From: Gammaproteobacteria bacterium
GTDB taxonomy: Bacteria > Pseudomonadota > Gammaproteobacteria > Pseudomonadales > Azotimanducaceae
Assembly (NCBI GenBank): GCA_003228415.1
Contig: QIDL01000030.1
Location: 1-7,733, forward strand
Reading direction: 5' to 3'
DNA: 7,733 bases
Part shown: positions 1 through 6,174 of the stretch, in pieces
Layout of the letters: every line of letters starts with the position of its first letter
Numbering within the stretch: the stretch's first letter is position 1
The notes under the pieces: model-generated
What the model saw: the letters and a program-made list of their open reading frames with translations, nothing else
The model's database searches: none
What the model was told of the DNA's origin: nothing
Position numbers and translations under genes: made by a program

Positions 1-415
1 GCTCCTGGACCCGTTCGGTGCTGCGCACTCGGGTCGATAGAGTCTCCCTGAGAGAATCCGCTGCGATCTCTGGCTGATTGATCTGGTCGGCTAAGTCGGC
101 AACCATTTTTTTCTCGTCGAGAGCGGCCTGCTCGCGCTCTATCTTGACCTCGTCAAGGACAGCGCCGATCTGACGCCGTTGCCGCTCGTCGAGATCGAGC
201 TGGTAGCTCAGGTACCGTAGAGGCCGACGCACACCGAAGCCCGGAGCGTGATGGCTTCGATGACGATGCGCCCTGTGGGAGTACCAGTTTTCCGTCGGTT
301 GTTCTTCTTGTGTCCGCGAGTCCTGTGAAAAAGCCATGCCATAAGCATAGCGATAGGGCCAGCCGAACGAGCTGCCCCAGGAAGGGCCAAAACAGTGATT
401 GCGATGATATTTCAT
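1..415 (-). CDS. Spy/CpxP-like small helical protein (periplasmic heavy-metal-sensor family), 5' part only
   Basis: This frame is open from the ATG at 415 to the left edge, giving 138 codons; the stop lies outside the window. The start is well supported: on the minus strand TGGAGGT sits five bases before the ATG. Residues 1-46 are rich in aromatics and glycine. Residues 47-56 are a His/Arg cluster (H47, H50, H52, H55, H56). From about residue 66 the chain becomes highly charged and helical, starting LRYLSYQLDLDERQ. This resembles the LTxxQ-type helix of Spy/CpxP/ZraP-like proteins, which act as chaperones or metal-responsive factors. No hydrophobic signal peptide is visible, so a periplasmic location is not supported. 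The histidines suggest metal binding, but that is inference. The gene diverges from mscS. Family assignment rests on remembered sequence character only, and a generic coiled-coil protein is the main alternative. Confidence 0.7.
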   Translation of the reverse strand, partial: MKYHRNHCFGPSWGSSFGWPYRYAYGMAFSQDSRTQEEQPTENWYSHRAHRHRSHHAPGFGVRRPLRYLSYQLDLDERQRRQIGAVLDEVKIEREQAALDEKKMVADLADQINQPEIAADSLRETLSTRVRSTERVQE

Positions 416-498
416 CGGATACCTCCAAAAAGAAGGGGTTTCTTGCGCCGGGGCTCTTGTCGCTTCCGATTGATCACGACTGCCTCCGGCGGGTTAAG

Positions 499-520
499 GC
501 GCCGGCTTTTCGCCTGGCGC
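499..520. repeat. GC-rich hairpin
   Basis: GCGCC-GGC, loop TTTTC, GCC-T-GGCGC: eight base pairs with one bulged T. No T-tract follows on either strand, and the flanking genes diverge, so it is not a canonical intrinsic terminator. It could be a leader structure in the transcript of the left gene or simply a GC-rich dyad. Confidence 0.45.
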
Positions 521-548
521 TGCGACGAGGCTAACATGGCGTGATTGG

Positions 549-563
549 CCTGCCCATAGCAGG
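549..563. repeat. Short inverted repeat upstream of mscS
   Basis: CCTGC, five-base spacer CCATA, GCAGG. The arms are perfect but only five bases long. It is the first of three dyads within 64 bases upstream of mscS. Function unknown. Confidence 0.3.
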
Positions 564-568
564 TAAAT

Positions 569-582
569 TACCGAAGTCGGTA
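569..582. promoter_or_regulatory. 14-base dyad, possible operator
   Basis: TACCGA-AG-TCGGTA is a perfect 6-2-6 inverted repeat in the intergenic region, about 140 bases before the mscS start and 155 bases before the left gene. A compact dyad in a divergent promoter region is a reasonable transcription-factor site, but I cannot match it to a named regulator. Confidence 0.3.
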
Positions 583-598
583 TCTGGCCCGCGATGGC

Positions 599-612
599 CG
601 ACGACAGCGTCG
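599..612. repeat. Short inverted repeat upstream of mscS
   Basis: CGACG-ACAG-CGTCG has perfect five-base arms with a four-base loop. It is the third dyad before mscS. It could form a small RNA hairpin or be a protein site; no function can be assigned. Confidence 0.25.
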
Positions 613-720
613 ATTGGTATTGCGTTTACCGACAGCCAGTAACCAGACGCGTCCCGTTGCAATCACGGTGCGGGTCTGGTTGATTCGTCGATGACCGTTT
701 TCATAAAAGGAACTGAGGCC

Positions 721-1548
721 ATGCAGGAACAAATCGATCTGGTGGGAGATGTGTATCAGCTTGTCGTCACCTTTCTCGTGAACTACTCCTTTCAGCTCGT
801 CGGCGCCGTGCTGGTGGTGATTTTTGGCCTGCTGATCGGTGGCTGGGTATCAAGACTGCTGCTGCGCATTCAGGAGCGCCGTGACGTGGATGTGACGCTG
901 AGACAGTTCATCGCCAGCGCCGCGAAGGGGATGGTGGTGGGGATGTTCCTCATAGTGGCTCTGAGCCAGATGGGGGTGAGTATCACACCGCTGATCGCCG
1001 CCATTGGTGGCCTGGCGGTGGGCGCGAGTTTTGCCATGCAAGGGCCGGTTTCCAACTACGGTGCGGGCTTGGTGATCATTCTGACTCGGATGTTCAAGGT
1101 TGGCGATACCATCTCGGTACAAGGTTGTGCGGGACAGGTGGAGGAAATCAGCCTCGCGATCACGACTTTGAGAACCGAAGACGGCGAGCGGATTGTGATT
1201 CCCAACAAGCAGATTGCCGGGGAGATTCATACCAACTCCTTTGCCTTTCGGGTGGTGGAAGCCCAGGTGGGTATCGCCTATTCGGACGATCCCGAGCATG
1301 CCATCGAGGTGATTCGAGCCGCGGTGCTCGCTGTCGATGGGGTCACCGATGCGCCGCCGCCTCAGGTCGGGATCAATGGCTTCGGAGACTCCTCGATCGA
1401 TCTCGATTATCGGTTCTGGGTACCGACCGATCGCTACTTCGAAGTAAAGCACGCGGCCAACCTCGCGGTATTTCGTGCCATTGGCACCAATGGGCTCAAT
1501 ATTCCGTTTCCGCAGCGCGAGGTTCAGTTGCTGAATCAGGTCGCCTGA
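721..1548 (+). CDS. mscS: MscS-family small-conductance mechanosensitive channel
   Basis: This 275-residue inner-membrane protein is close to the 286 residues of E. coli MscS. Such channels open under membrane tension and release solutes during hypo-osmotic shock. Helices are seen at about residues 24-48 and 64-84, and the pore-lining TM3 at about 91-120. TM3 has the Gly/Ala-rich face GGLAVGASFAMQGPVSN, in which Q107-G108 matches the conserved Gln-Gly of E. coli TM3. Next comes the beta domain with FKVGDTISV and the TLRTEDGERIVIPN segment typical of the family, then the alpha/beta C-terminal domain ending near FPQREVQL. I chose the ATG at 721 because AAGGA lies nine bases upstream; an in-frame ATG at 691 has no ribosome binding site. 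The 3' end overlaps the convergent Nudix gene by 13 bases. Confidence 0.93.
   Translation: MQEQIDLVGDVYQLVVTFLVNYSFQLVGAVLVVIFGLLIGGWVSRLLLRIQERRDVDVTLRQFIASAAKGMVVGMFLIVALSQMGVSITPLIAAIGGLAVGASFAMQGPVSNYGAGLVIILTRMFKVGDTISVQGCAGQVEEISLAITTLRTEDGERIVIPNKQIAGEIHTNSFAFRVVEAQVGIAYSDDPEHAIEVIRAAVLAVDGVTDAPPPQVGINGFGDSSIDLDYRFWVPTDRYFEVKHAANLAVFRAIGTNGLNIPFPQREVQLLNQVA
1536..1548. repeat. Inverted repeat containing the stop codons of both convergent genes
   Basis: TCAGG-TCG-CCTGA is a perfect 5-3-5 dyad. It is exactly the overlap between mscS (stop at 1546-1548) and the Nudix gene (stop at 1538-1536 on the minus strand). No T-run follows on either side, so it is too short and lacks the features of an intrinsic terminator. 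Confidence 0.5.
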
Positions 1549-2093
1549 GCGGCCGGGAGGATCCGGTAGCGGGAGAGATCTCGGAGCAACCACGGCGTGA
1601 AGTCTTCGGGCTTATCCCGAACCCATGTGGCGAGATCGTCAAGGGCGATGGCGCGAACCTCATCGACCTCGACCGGGTCAGGCACCATCGCCCCCTGGTA
1701 GCTACCTCGGAAGACCTGCTGCAGCTCGTAGTCTCGGATGCCGATTTCGGGTTGGTCGAGGCGCGTTCGCTGTGGCTCGCCCATTGGTTTGAGTGCAATG
1801 CCGCCCACGCCCAGCTCTTCGGACAATCCGCGGACCGCCCCTTCGAGGTACGATTCGCCCGGCTTGAGATGCTCGGCCACGCTCATGTCCCACAGGCCCC
1901 CGCAGACGTCTTTTCCGGCGACGCGATGCTGAAGATAGAGCCGCCCTGCCTGATCGAAAAGAAAAACCTGGGCGGACTTGTGCCAGAGGCCCTCGACGTG
2001 GACCCGACCGCGGGCTGCCTGACCCAGGAGCAGCCCGTCTTCGTTGAAGATATCGAAAATTTCTTCTGCAGCAGACTGTTCTGAAGCACTCAT
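1536..2093 (-). CDS. Nudix hydrolase, YfcD/IPP-isomerase-like group, with variant Nudix box
   Basis: This 185-residue protein is probably cytoplasmic. Nudix enzymes hydrolyse nucleoside diphosphates linked to other groups. The N-terminal plan (FDIFNEDGLLLGQAARGRVH, then GLWHKSAQVFLFD) resembles E. coli YfcD and other IPP-isomerase-like Nudix proteins; the substrate cannot be told from sequence. The Nudix box covers residues 74-96. It keeps E80, R88, L90, E92, E93, G95 and V96. The usual first Gly is E74, and the usual Glu of the RE pair is G89. E92/E93 should still bind metal, so activity is possible but altered. The ATG at 2093 follows a GGAGGT by 15 bases, an unusually long spacing, but no better in-frame start exists. 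It diverges from the glp operon, whose first gene starts 41 bases away. Confidence 0.87.
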   Translation of the reverse strand: MSASEQSAAEEIFDIFNEDGLLLGQAARGRVHVEGLWHKSAQVFLFDQAGRLYLQHRVAGKDVCGGLWDMSVAEHLKPGESYLEGAVRGLSEELGVGGIALKPMGEPQRTRLDQPEIGIRDYELQQVFRGSYQGAMVPDPVEVDEVRAIALDDLATWVRDKPEDFTPWLLRDLSRYRILPAAQAT

Positions 2094-2119
2094 GGGATTG
2101 TGGCGGACACCTCCGGGCG

Positions 2120-2147
2120 ATTATCGTTGCCGCATGTTAGAACTTAA
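2120..2147 (-). promoter_or_regulatory. Possible sigma-70 promoter for the Nudix gene
   Basis: On the minus strand, GATAAT (2125-2120, five of six consensus bases) lies 16 bases after TTAAGT (2147-2142, three of six). Transcription would begin near 2113, at the edge of the GGAGGT element, leaving a leader of about 20 bases. The -35 box lies inside glpS codons, so it would overlap the glpS translation start. This is read by eye and is tentative. Confidence 0.3.
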
Positions 2148-3108
2148 CGCGCTGGTGCTGAAGGCTGGAAGTCCCCCCTTCTCGCATCGATTCGAGGCAG
2201 GGCAGATCAACGTGGTGCTGGGCCGCAACCACTCCGGGAAGACGCGGCTGGCGCGGGTCATCGCGGGTCTGGATGCACCGGAATCGGGTGAGGTGCTGCT
2301 TGGTGGCAAGGTGGTAACCGGTGATCCGCCCGGCAAACGCTCGGTGGCGCTGGTCTACCAGGACTTTGTGAACTATCCGAACTGGACGGTTTTCGAGAAT
2401 CTTGCTTCACCGCAGAAGGCGCAACGCGTATCGGCTGCGCTCATCCGCGAGCGGGTTCTGGAGATCGCCGGGCAGATGCAACTGACCGAATTTCTCGATC
2501 GGTATCCCGATGCGCTCTCGGGAGGACAACAGCAGCGACTGGCCATCGGCCGGGCATTGGCGAAATCGGCCGACGTGCTGGTGATGGATGAGCCATTGGT
2601 CAACCTGGACTACAAGCTTCGCGAAGCGCTGCAGGTTGAGTTGCGCGGGCTGTTGCGGGAGTTCGGAGTCAGCGTGGTCTACACCACCTCGGATCCGCGG
2701 GACGCGTTCGCCCTGGGCGACACGCTGCTGCTGCTGGCTGATCATCGGCTGCTGCAGGCGGGCCCGCCGCTGAGCCTCTATGAGAGTCCGGGATCTCCGG
2801 CAGCCGCCGATCTCATGAGCGATCCCTGCGCCAATCGCTGGATGGTGGGCGGGGACTTGCGACTGATACGTCCCGAGCATCTATCACTGGATCCGGCGCA
2901 CGTCGACGATGTGGCATTCCCCGTGCAGGTGCTGGGTCGCGAAACCAACGGTTCGGAGACCTTCGTGCATTGTCAGGCCGATGTGGCTGAGGCCAATACC
3001 CAGTGGGTCGCGAAGCTCAGCGGTCTGGTCGATCTGGCCCCTGGAAGCCGCGAGATATTCTATGCCTCGGCCACGGCGATTATGAAGTTTGACGCTCATG
3101 CAGATTGA
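2134..3108 (+). CDS. glpS: Glycerol ABC importer ATPase GlpS (degenerate H-loop)
   Basis: This 324-residue cytoplasmic ATPase belongs to the UgpC/MalK-like group. Motifs: Walker A GRNHSGKT (30-37), Q-loop Q76 within VYQDFVNYPNWTVFENLASP, intact signature LSGGQ (128-132), Walker B ending D152-E153, D-loop N157-L-D159. At the H-loop, where VTHD is expected, it reads TTSDP, so the switch histidine is S186. The NYPNWTVFENLASP segment and the altered H-loop are typical, as I recall, of GlpS from the rhizobial glycerol importer. A TOBE-like regulatory domain follows from about residue 245 (LIRPEHLSL). The start is placed at the ATG at 2134, where homology begins. An in-frame ATG at 2092 would add 14 unrelated residues, and neither has a clear Shine-Dalgarno sequence. 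It is the first gene of the operon; its stop is 11 bases before glpT. Confidence 0.88.
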   Translation: MLELNALVLKAGSPPFSHRFEAGQINVVLGRNHSGKTRLARVIAGLDAPESGEVLLGGKVVTGDPPGKRSVALVYQDFVNYPNWTVFENLASPQKAQRVSAALIRERVLEIAGQMQLTEFLDRYPDALSGGQQQRLAIGRALAKSADVLVMDEPLVNLDYKLREALQVELRGLLREFGVSVVYTTSDPRDAFALGDTLLLLADHRLLQAGPPLSLYESPGSPAAADLMSDPCANRWMVGGDLRLIRPEHLSLDPAHVDDVAFPVQVLGRETNGSETFVHCQADVAEANTQWVAKLSGLVDLAPGSREIFYASATAIMKFDAHAD

Positions 3109-3119
3109 GGGAACTGCTG

Positions 3120-4205
3120 GTGGCTGAAGTGGTGCTGGAGGATCTGAGCTTTCGTTATCCGGGTGCCGCGGCCGATACGCTGGCTGGTCTGAATTTAACG
3201 GTGATGCGAGGTGAGGCGCACGCCCTGCTGGGTAGCTCCGGATCGGGCAAAACGACCTTGTTGAACCTGCTGTCCGGATTGCTGCCGGCACAGCATGGCC
3301 GGATTCTGTTCGACGGACAGGATGTGAGCCAGGTAGCACCGTGGCAGCGTGGGGTGACTCAGGTATTTCAGTTTCCAGTGCTCTACGAAGCCATGAGCGT
3401 GGCAGCCAACCTGGCGTTTGTGATGCGTGATATCCCGGACAAACAGCGCAGTGAACGGGTGGCGGAGATTGCCGGCAAACTTGGGATCGACAGCGTGCTT
3501 GATCGCCGGCCTGCCGGGCTGACCCTGGTCCAGAAGCAACTCGCTGCGATCGCCAAAGCGCTGGTGCGACCGGGTGTATCGCTGGTGCTGCTGGATGAGC
3601 CGCTGACCGCGGCCGAGCCGGAGCACAAGTGGCAGTTGCGTCAGACCCTGAAGTCTTTACAGCAGGAGCTGGGGGCCACCATGATTTATGTCACCCACGA
3701 CCAGACCGAGGCCCTTACCTTTGCCGATCGGGTCAGCGTGCTCCACCAGGGTGTCATACTGCAGACTGCGACCCCGCAGGCGTTGGTAGAGAAGCCGGTC
3801 CACGAGCACGTGGGTTATTTTGTCGGCACCCCTGGCATGAACCTGTTGGAAGGTATCATCCGTGAGGGTGGGTGCTGGGTGGACGGGATACGTCTGGCGG
3901 CAATACACGCGGCTGATGGGCCGTGCAAAGTGGGTTTTCGACCCGAGTGGGCACGTATTGAACAACGTTCCAATAATGTGGTTGACAAAGCTACCAACAC
4001 GCTTCCAGTTGTGATTCGCGGGACCCGGACGCTGACCACTTCTCGCGGGCAGTCCCTGGGGCTCGCTGTGGCCCGGCTGGGAGAGTCCGAGGTGGTGACT
4101 AGACAGACACTGACCGGACTCGAGACCGGAGCCGGCTGGTTGAGCATAGATCCGGAACGGATCCTGTGTTTTCGGGACGGCTGGAGGCTTACCGATCATG
4201 CATGA
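3120..4205 (+). CDS. glpT: Glycerol ABC importer ATPase GlpT (degenerate signature motif)
   Basis: This 361-residue ATPase is the partner of GlpS. Walker A is GSSGSGKT (38-45), the Q-loop is Q84 within QVFQFPVLYEAMSV, Walker B ends D159-E160, and the H-loop is canonical (VTHDQTEA, H193). The signature LSGGQ is replaced by LTLVQ (134-138), and the D-loop reads AAEP rather than NLD. The Q-loop context and altered signature fit, from memory, the GlpT ATPase of rhizobial glycerol importers. A TOBE-like C-terminal domain begins near FRPEWARIE. The name GlpT here means this ATPase, not the unrelated glycerol-3-phosphate antiporter of E. coli. I chose GTG at 3120 because GAGGGA lies seven bases upstream; the TTG at 3105 would overlap the glpS stop and lacks such a site. 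The gene's end overlaps glpP by eight bases. Confidence 0.88.
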   Translation: MAEVVLEDLSFRYPGAAADTLAGLNLTVMRGEAHALLGSSGSGKTTLLNLLSGLLPAQHGRILFDGQDVSQVAPWQRGVTQVFQFPVLYEAMSVAANLAFVMRDIPDKQRSERVAEIAGKLGIDSVLDRRPAGLTLVQKQLAAIAKALVRPGVSLVLLDEPLTAAEPEHKWQLRQTLKSLQQELGATMIYVTHDQTEALTFADRVSVLHQGVILQTATPQALVEKPVHEHVGYFVGTPGMNLLEGIIREGGCWVDGIRLAAIHAADGPCKVGFRPEWARIEQRSNNVVDKATNTLPVVIRGTRTLTTSRGQSLGLAVARLGESEVVTRQTLTGLETGAGWLSIDPERILCFRDGWRLTDHA

Positions 4206-5055
4206 CAATCGCGCCTGGTTCGGCGTGTTGCCGGTGCTGTTGATCGTCTCCTTCAGCGCGGTGATACCGCTCATTACGGTCGTCAACTACTCGGTGCAGG
4301 ACATCTTCGACGTCGACACACGACTTTTCGTCGGGCTTGACTGGTATCGGGAGACCCTACGAGATCCCAGGTTTCTGGACGCGCTACTCCGACAGGCCGG
4401 CTTCAGTATACTGATCCTCGGCATCGAGATTCCTCTCGGCATCCTGGTGGCCAGGGCGCTGCCAACCGAAGGTCGCCGGGTGGGGCTGATCCTGGTGCTG
4501 ATGGCCATTCCACTGCTCATTCCCTGGAATGTGGTTGGCACCATCTGGCAGCTTTTTGCCCGTCCGGATATCGGTCTTCTAGGTTCATTCGTGAACGGAC
4601 TCGGAGTCGAGTTCAACTTTACCGCGAACAGACTCGATGCGTGGATCACCTTGTTGATGATGGATGTCTGGCACTGGACTTCGCTGGTGGCGCTGCTGAC
4701 CTTCTCGGGTTTGAGCTCAATACCATCTGCCTACTACCAGGCAGCCACCATGGATGGTGCCAGCCGCTGGCAGGTATTCCGTCATGTGGAGTTGCCGCGG
4801 CTGAAGTCGGTGTTGATGATCGCCGTGCTGCTGAGGCTGATGGACAGTTTCATGATTTACACGGAGCCATTTGTACTCACCGGTGGCGGCCCTGGTAACA
4901 GCACCACCTTCCTTTCCCAATACCTGACCACGATGGCGGTGGGACAATTTGATCTGGGTCCTGCGGCTGCGTTCTCCGTGCTCTATTTCCTTGTCGTGCT
5001 GCTGCTTTGCTGGCTCTTCTATACCAGTATGACGACCAACGCGGAGGAGCAATGA
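4198..5055 (+). CDS. glpP: Glycerol ABC importer permease GlpP (MalF/UgpA-like)
   Basis: This 285-residue inner-membrane protein has about six hydrophobic helices, at roughly 8-31, 67-88, 94-119, 148-172, 201-222 and 257-279. It belongs to the binding-protein-dependent permease family. The cytoplasmic coupling (EAA) loop is visible as YYQAATMDGASRWQVFRHVELP, with A182-A183, G187 and L199-P200; this loop docks onto an ATPase subunit. GGGPGNST after helix five is typical of MalF/UgpA-type sugar and polyol permeases. The ATG at 4198 has GGAGG ten bases upstream. The start overlaps the last eight bases of glpT, and the end overlaps glpQ as ATGA, so translation is probably coupled. Assignment to glycerol rests on the gene order and the other subunits. 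Confidence 0.9.
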   Translation: MHDNRAWFGVLPVLLIVSFSAVIPLITVVNYSVQDIFDVDTRLFVGLDWYRETLRDPRFLDALLRQAGFSILILGIEIPLGILVARALPTEGRRVGLILVLMAIPLLIPWNVVGTIWQLFARPDIGLLGSFVNGLGVEFNFTANRLDAWITLLMMDVWHWTSLVALLTFSGLSSIPSAYYQAATMDGASRWQVFRHVELPRLKSVLMIAVLLRLMDSFMIYTEPFVLTGGGPGNSTTFLSQYLTTMAVGQFDLGPAAAFSVLYFLVVLLLCWLFYTSMTTNAEEQ

Positions 5056-5870
5056 AGGCGATTCAAGCAGCGAAAACCGGGGGTGGTCAGTGGCTGCTCT
5101 ATCTGTATGGAATTTATCTTGCGCTACCCGTCTACTGGCTTGTCAGCCTGTCTTTGCGATCGAATCAGAGCATTGTCGGCACCACCGGGGATGCGGGGTT
5201 GACGTTTGCCAACTATCAGGAGATTTTTACAAACCCGGTCTGGTACACGGGATTCGCCAACTCGCTTTCATATGTGGCGATCAACACGGTGATTTCCGTA
5301 ACCGTAGCGTTACCGGCGGCGTACGCTTTTTCGCGTTATCGTTTCATTGGCGACAAGCACTTGTTTTTCTGGTTGTTGACCAACCGTATGGCGCCGCCGG
5401 CGGTATTTCTGCTGCCGTTTTTCCAGCTCTATTCGGCCGTCGGCCTGTTCGATACCCCTCTGGCAGTCGCCCTGGCGCACTGCCTGTTTACGGTGCCGTT
5501 GTCTGTGTGGATTCTCGAGGGATTCATGTCGTCGGTACCCCGCTCACTCGATGAGATGGCACGAATCGATGGCCACAGCCTGCCCTACTTCTTCCTGCGG
5601 ATTTTTCTTCCCACCATCAAAAGCGGGATTGGAGTGACGGTGTTCTTCTGCTTCATGTTCAGCTGGGTGGAGTTGTTGCTGGCGCGGACCCTGACAGGCA
5701 GCGCGGCCAAACCGATCGTGGTGGTGATGACTCGGACCGTGAGCGCTTCGGGGATCGACTGGGGGGTGCTGGCCGCGGCAGGCGTGCTGACCATTGTGCC
5801 CGGCCTGGCGGTGGTCTGGTTTGTGCGCAAGCACCTGGTGAAGGGTTTTGCCCTCGGGCGTGTGTCATGA
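5052..5870 (+). CDS. glpQ: Glycerol ABC importer permease GlpQ (MalG/UgpE-like)
   Basis: This 272-residue inner-membrane protein is the second channel half. It has about six hydrophobic helices beginning with LLYLYGIYLALPVYWLVSLSL. The coupling loop reads DEMARIDGHSLPYFFLRIFLP, with D173-G174 and L186-P187 in the expected places. The NRMAPPAVFLLPFFQLY segment resembles the MalG/UgpE class. The start is the ATG at 5052, which overlaps the glpP stop as ATGA and has GGAGGAG just upstream. A longer reading from 5007 lies inside glpP and is not supported. The gene name follows the rhizobial glycerol operon and is not the glycerophosphodiester phosphodiesterase that carries the same symbol in E. 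coli. It overlaps glpU by four bases. Confidence 0.9.
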   Translation: MKAIQAAKTGGGQWLLYLYGIYLALPVYWLVSLSLRSNQSIVGTTGDAGLTFANYQEIFTNPVWYTGFANSLSYVAINTVISVTVALPAAYAFSRYRFIGDKHLFFWLLTNRMAPPAVFLLPFFQLYSAVGLFDTPLAVALAHCLFTVPLSVWILEGFMSSVPRSLDEMARIDGHSLPYFFLRIFLPTIKSGIGVTVFFCFMFSWVELLLARTLTGSAAKPIVVVMTRTVSASGIDWGVLAAAGVLTIVPGLAVVWFVRKHLVKGFALGRVS

Positions 5871-6139
5871 ACTGGATGGCCTGGACGTTGCCGACGGCCC
5901 TGTTCTTCGTCGCGGTGGCAAGTGCTCTTCTCGTCATGATCGTTTGGGAATTGCGCTCGCCAACGCTCACGCGTAGAGGTTTCCTGCCGATGGCGACGAC
6001 ACGGGGTGATCGGTTTTTCATTGCGCTGCTCGCCAGCGCTTTCGCACACATCGCCTGGTTGGCTGTGAGCGATGGACCGGTGCTGATTGCCAGCGGATTG
6101 TCCCTGATGGGCGGCTTTGTCTTGATGCGCTGGGGTTAA
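5867..6139 (+). CDS. glpU: DUF2160 small membrane protein GlpU
   Basis: This 90-residue protein has three predicted membrane helices, at about residues 7-27, 50-67 and 70-87. It opens MNWMAWTLPTALFF and carries VWELRSPTLTRRGFLP and ATTRGDRFFI in the loop between helices one and two, which I recognise as the DUF2160 family. Members of this family accompany glycerol ABC importers between the second permease and the binding protein; in rhizobia the gene is called glpU. The biochemical role is unknown. Possibilities include an accessory transmembrane subunit, a stabiliser of the permease, or a docking site for the binding protein. The start overlaps the glpQ stop as ATGA. There is no clear ribosome binding site, so translational coupling to glpQ is likely. 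Confidence 0.88.
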   Translation: MNWMAWTLPTALFFVAVASALLVMIVWELRSPTLTRRGFLPMATTRGDRFFIALLASAFAHIAWLAVSDGPVLIASGLSLMGGFVLMRWG

Positions 6140-6174
6140 CAGGGTTTCATGGCTTTTTCAGTTGGGGGATGAGT

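Larger units (their letters stand above)
416..720. other. Divergent intergenic region with several small dyads
   Basis: About 305 bases separate the left minus-strand gene from mscS, and both genes are transcribed away from it. It should therefore hold both promoters. I found no convincing sigma-70 pair for either gene. It contains one GC-rich hairpin (499-520) and three short inverted repeats (549-563, 569-582, 599-612), listed separately. I see no credible coding sequence: a plus-strand open frame over 310-534 mostly runs antisense to the left gene and has no ribosome binding site. Confidence 0.6.

Noticed and set aside
499..520. The GC-rich hairpin as a rho-independent terminator
   Set aside because: There is no T-run on either side, and the neighbouring genes point away from each other, so no transcript is expected to end there.
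310..534. Plus-strand open frame of 74 codons in the left divergent region
   Set aside because: It is mostly antisense to the left gene, which has a strong start; it has no ribosome binding site and an unconvincing Ser/Lys/Arg-rich composition.
680..707. TTGATT plus CATAAA as a promoter for mscS
   Set aside because: The -10 box would overlap the mscS ribosome binding site and put transcription start beyond it, leaving no usable leader.
850..1593. Minus-strand open frame of 247 codons antisense to mscS
   Set aside because: It is His/Arg/Pro-rich shadow coding opposite a clear MscS gene; long antisense frames are expected in GC-rich DNA.
2040..2057. TTCGTT-N6-ATCGAA, resembling a GlpR-type operator upstream of glpS
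   Set aside because: E. coli GlpR half-sites are TTCG and CGAA about four bases apart, whereas here they are eight apart. The site also lies within Nudix codons, so the match is too weak to annotate.
1125..2084. Plus-strand open frame of 319 codons across the end of mscS and antisense to the Nudix gene
   Set aside because: It overlaps two well-supported families in other frames, its translation is low-complexity Gly/Arg/Ser with no recognisable domain, and it has no ribosome binding site.
3657..4286. Minus-strand open frame of 209 codons antisense to glpT and glpP
   Set aside because: It lies wholly opposite conserved transporter genes and shows no domain or start signal.
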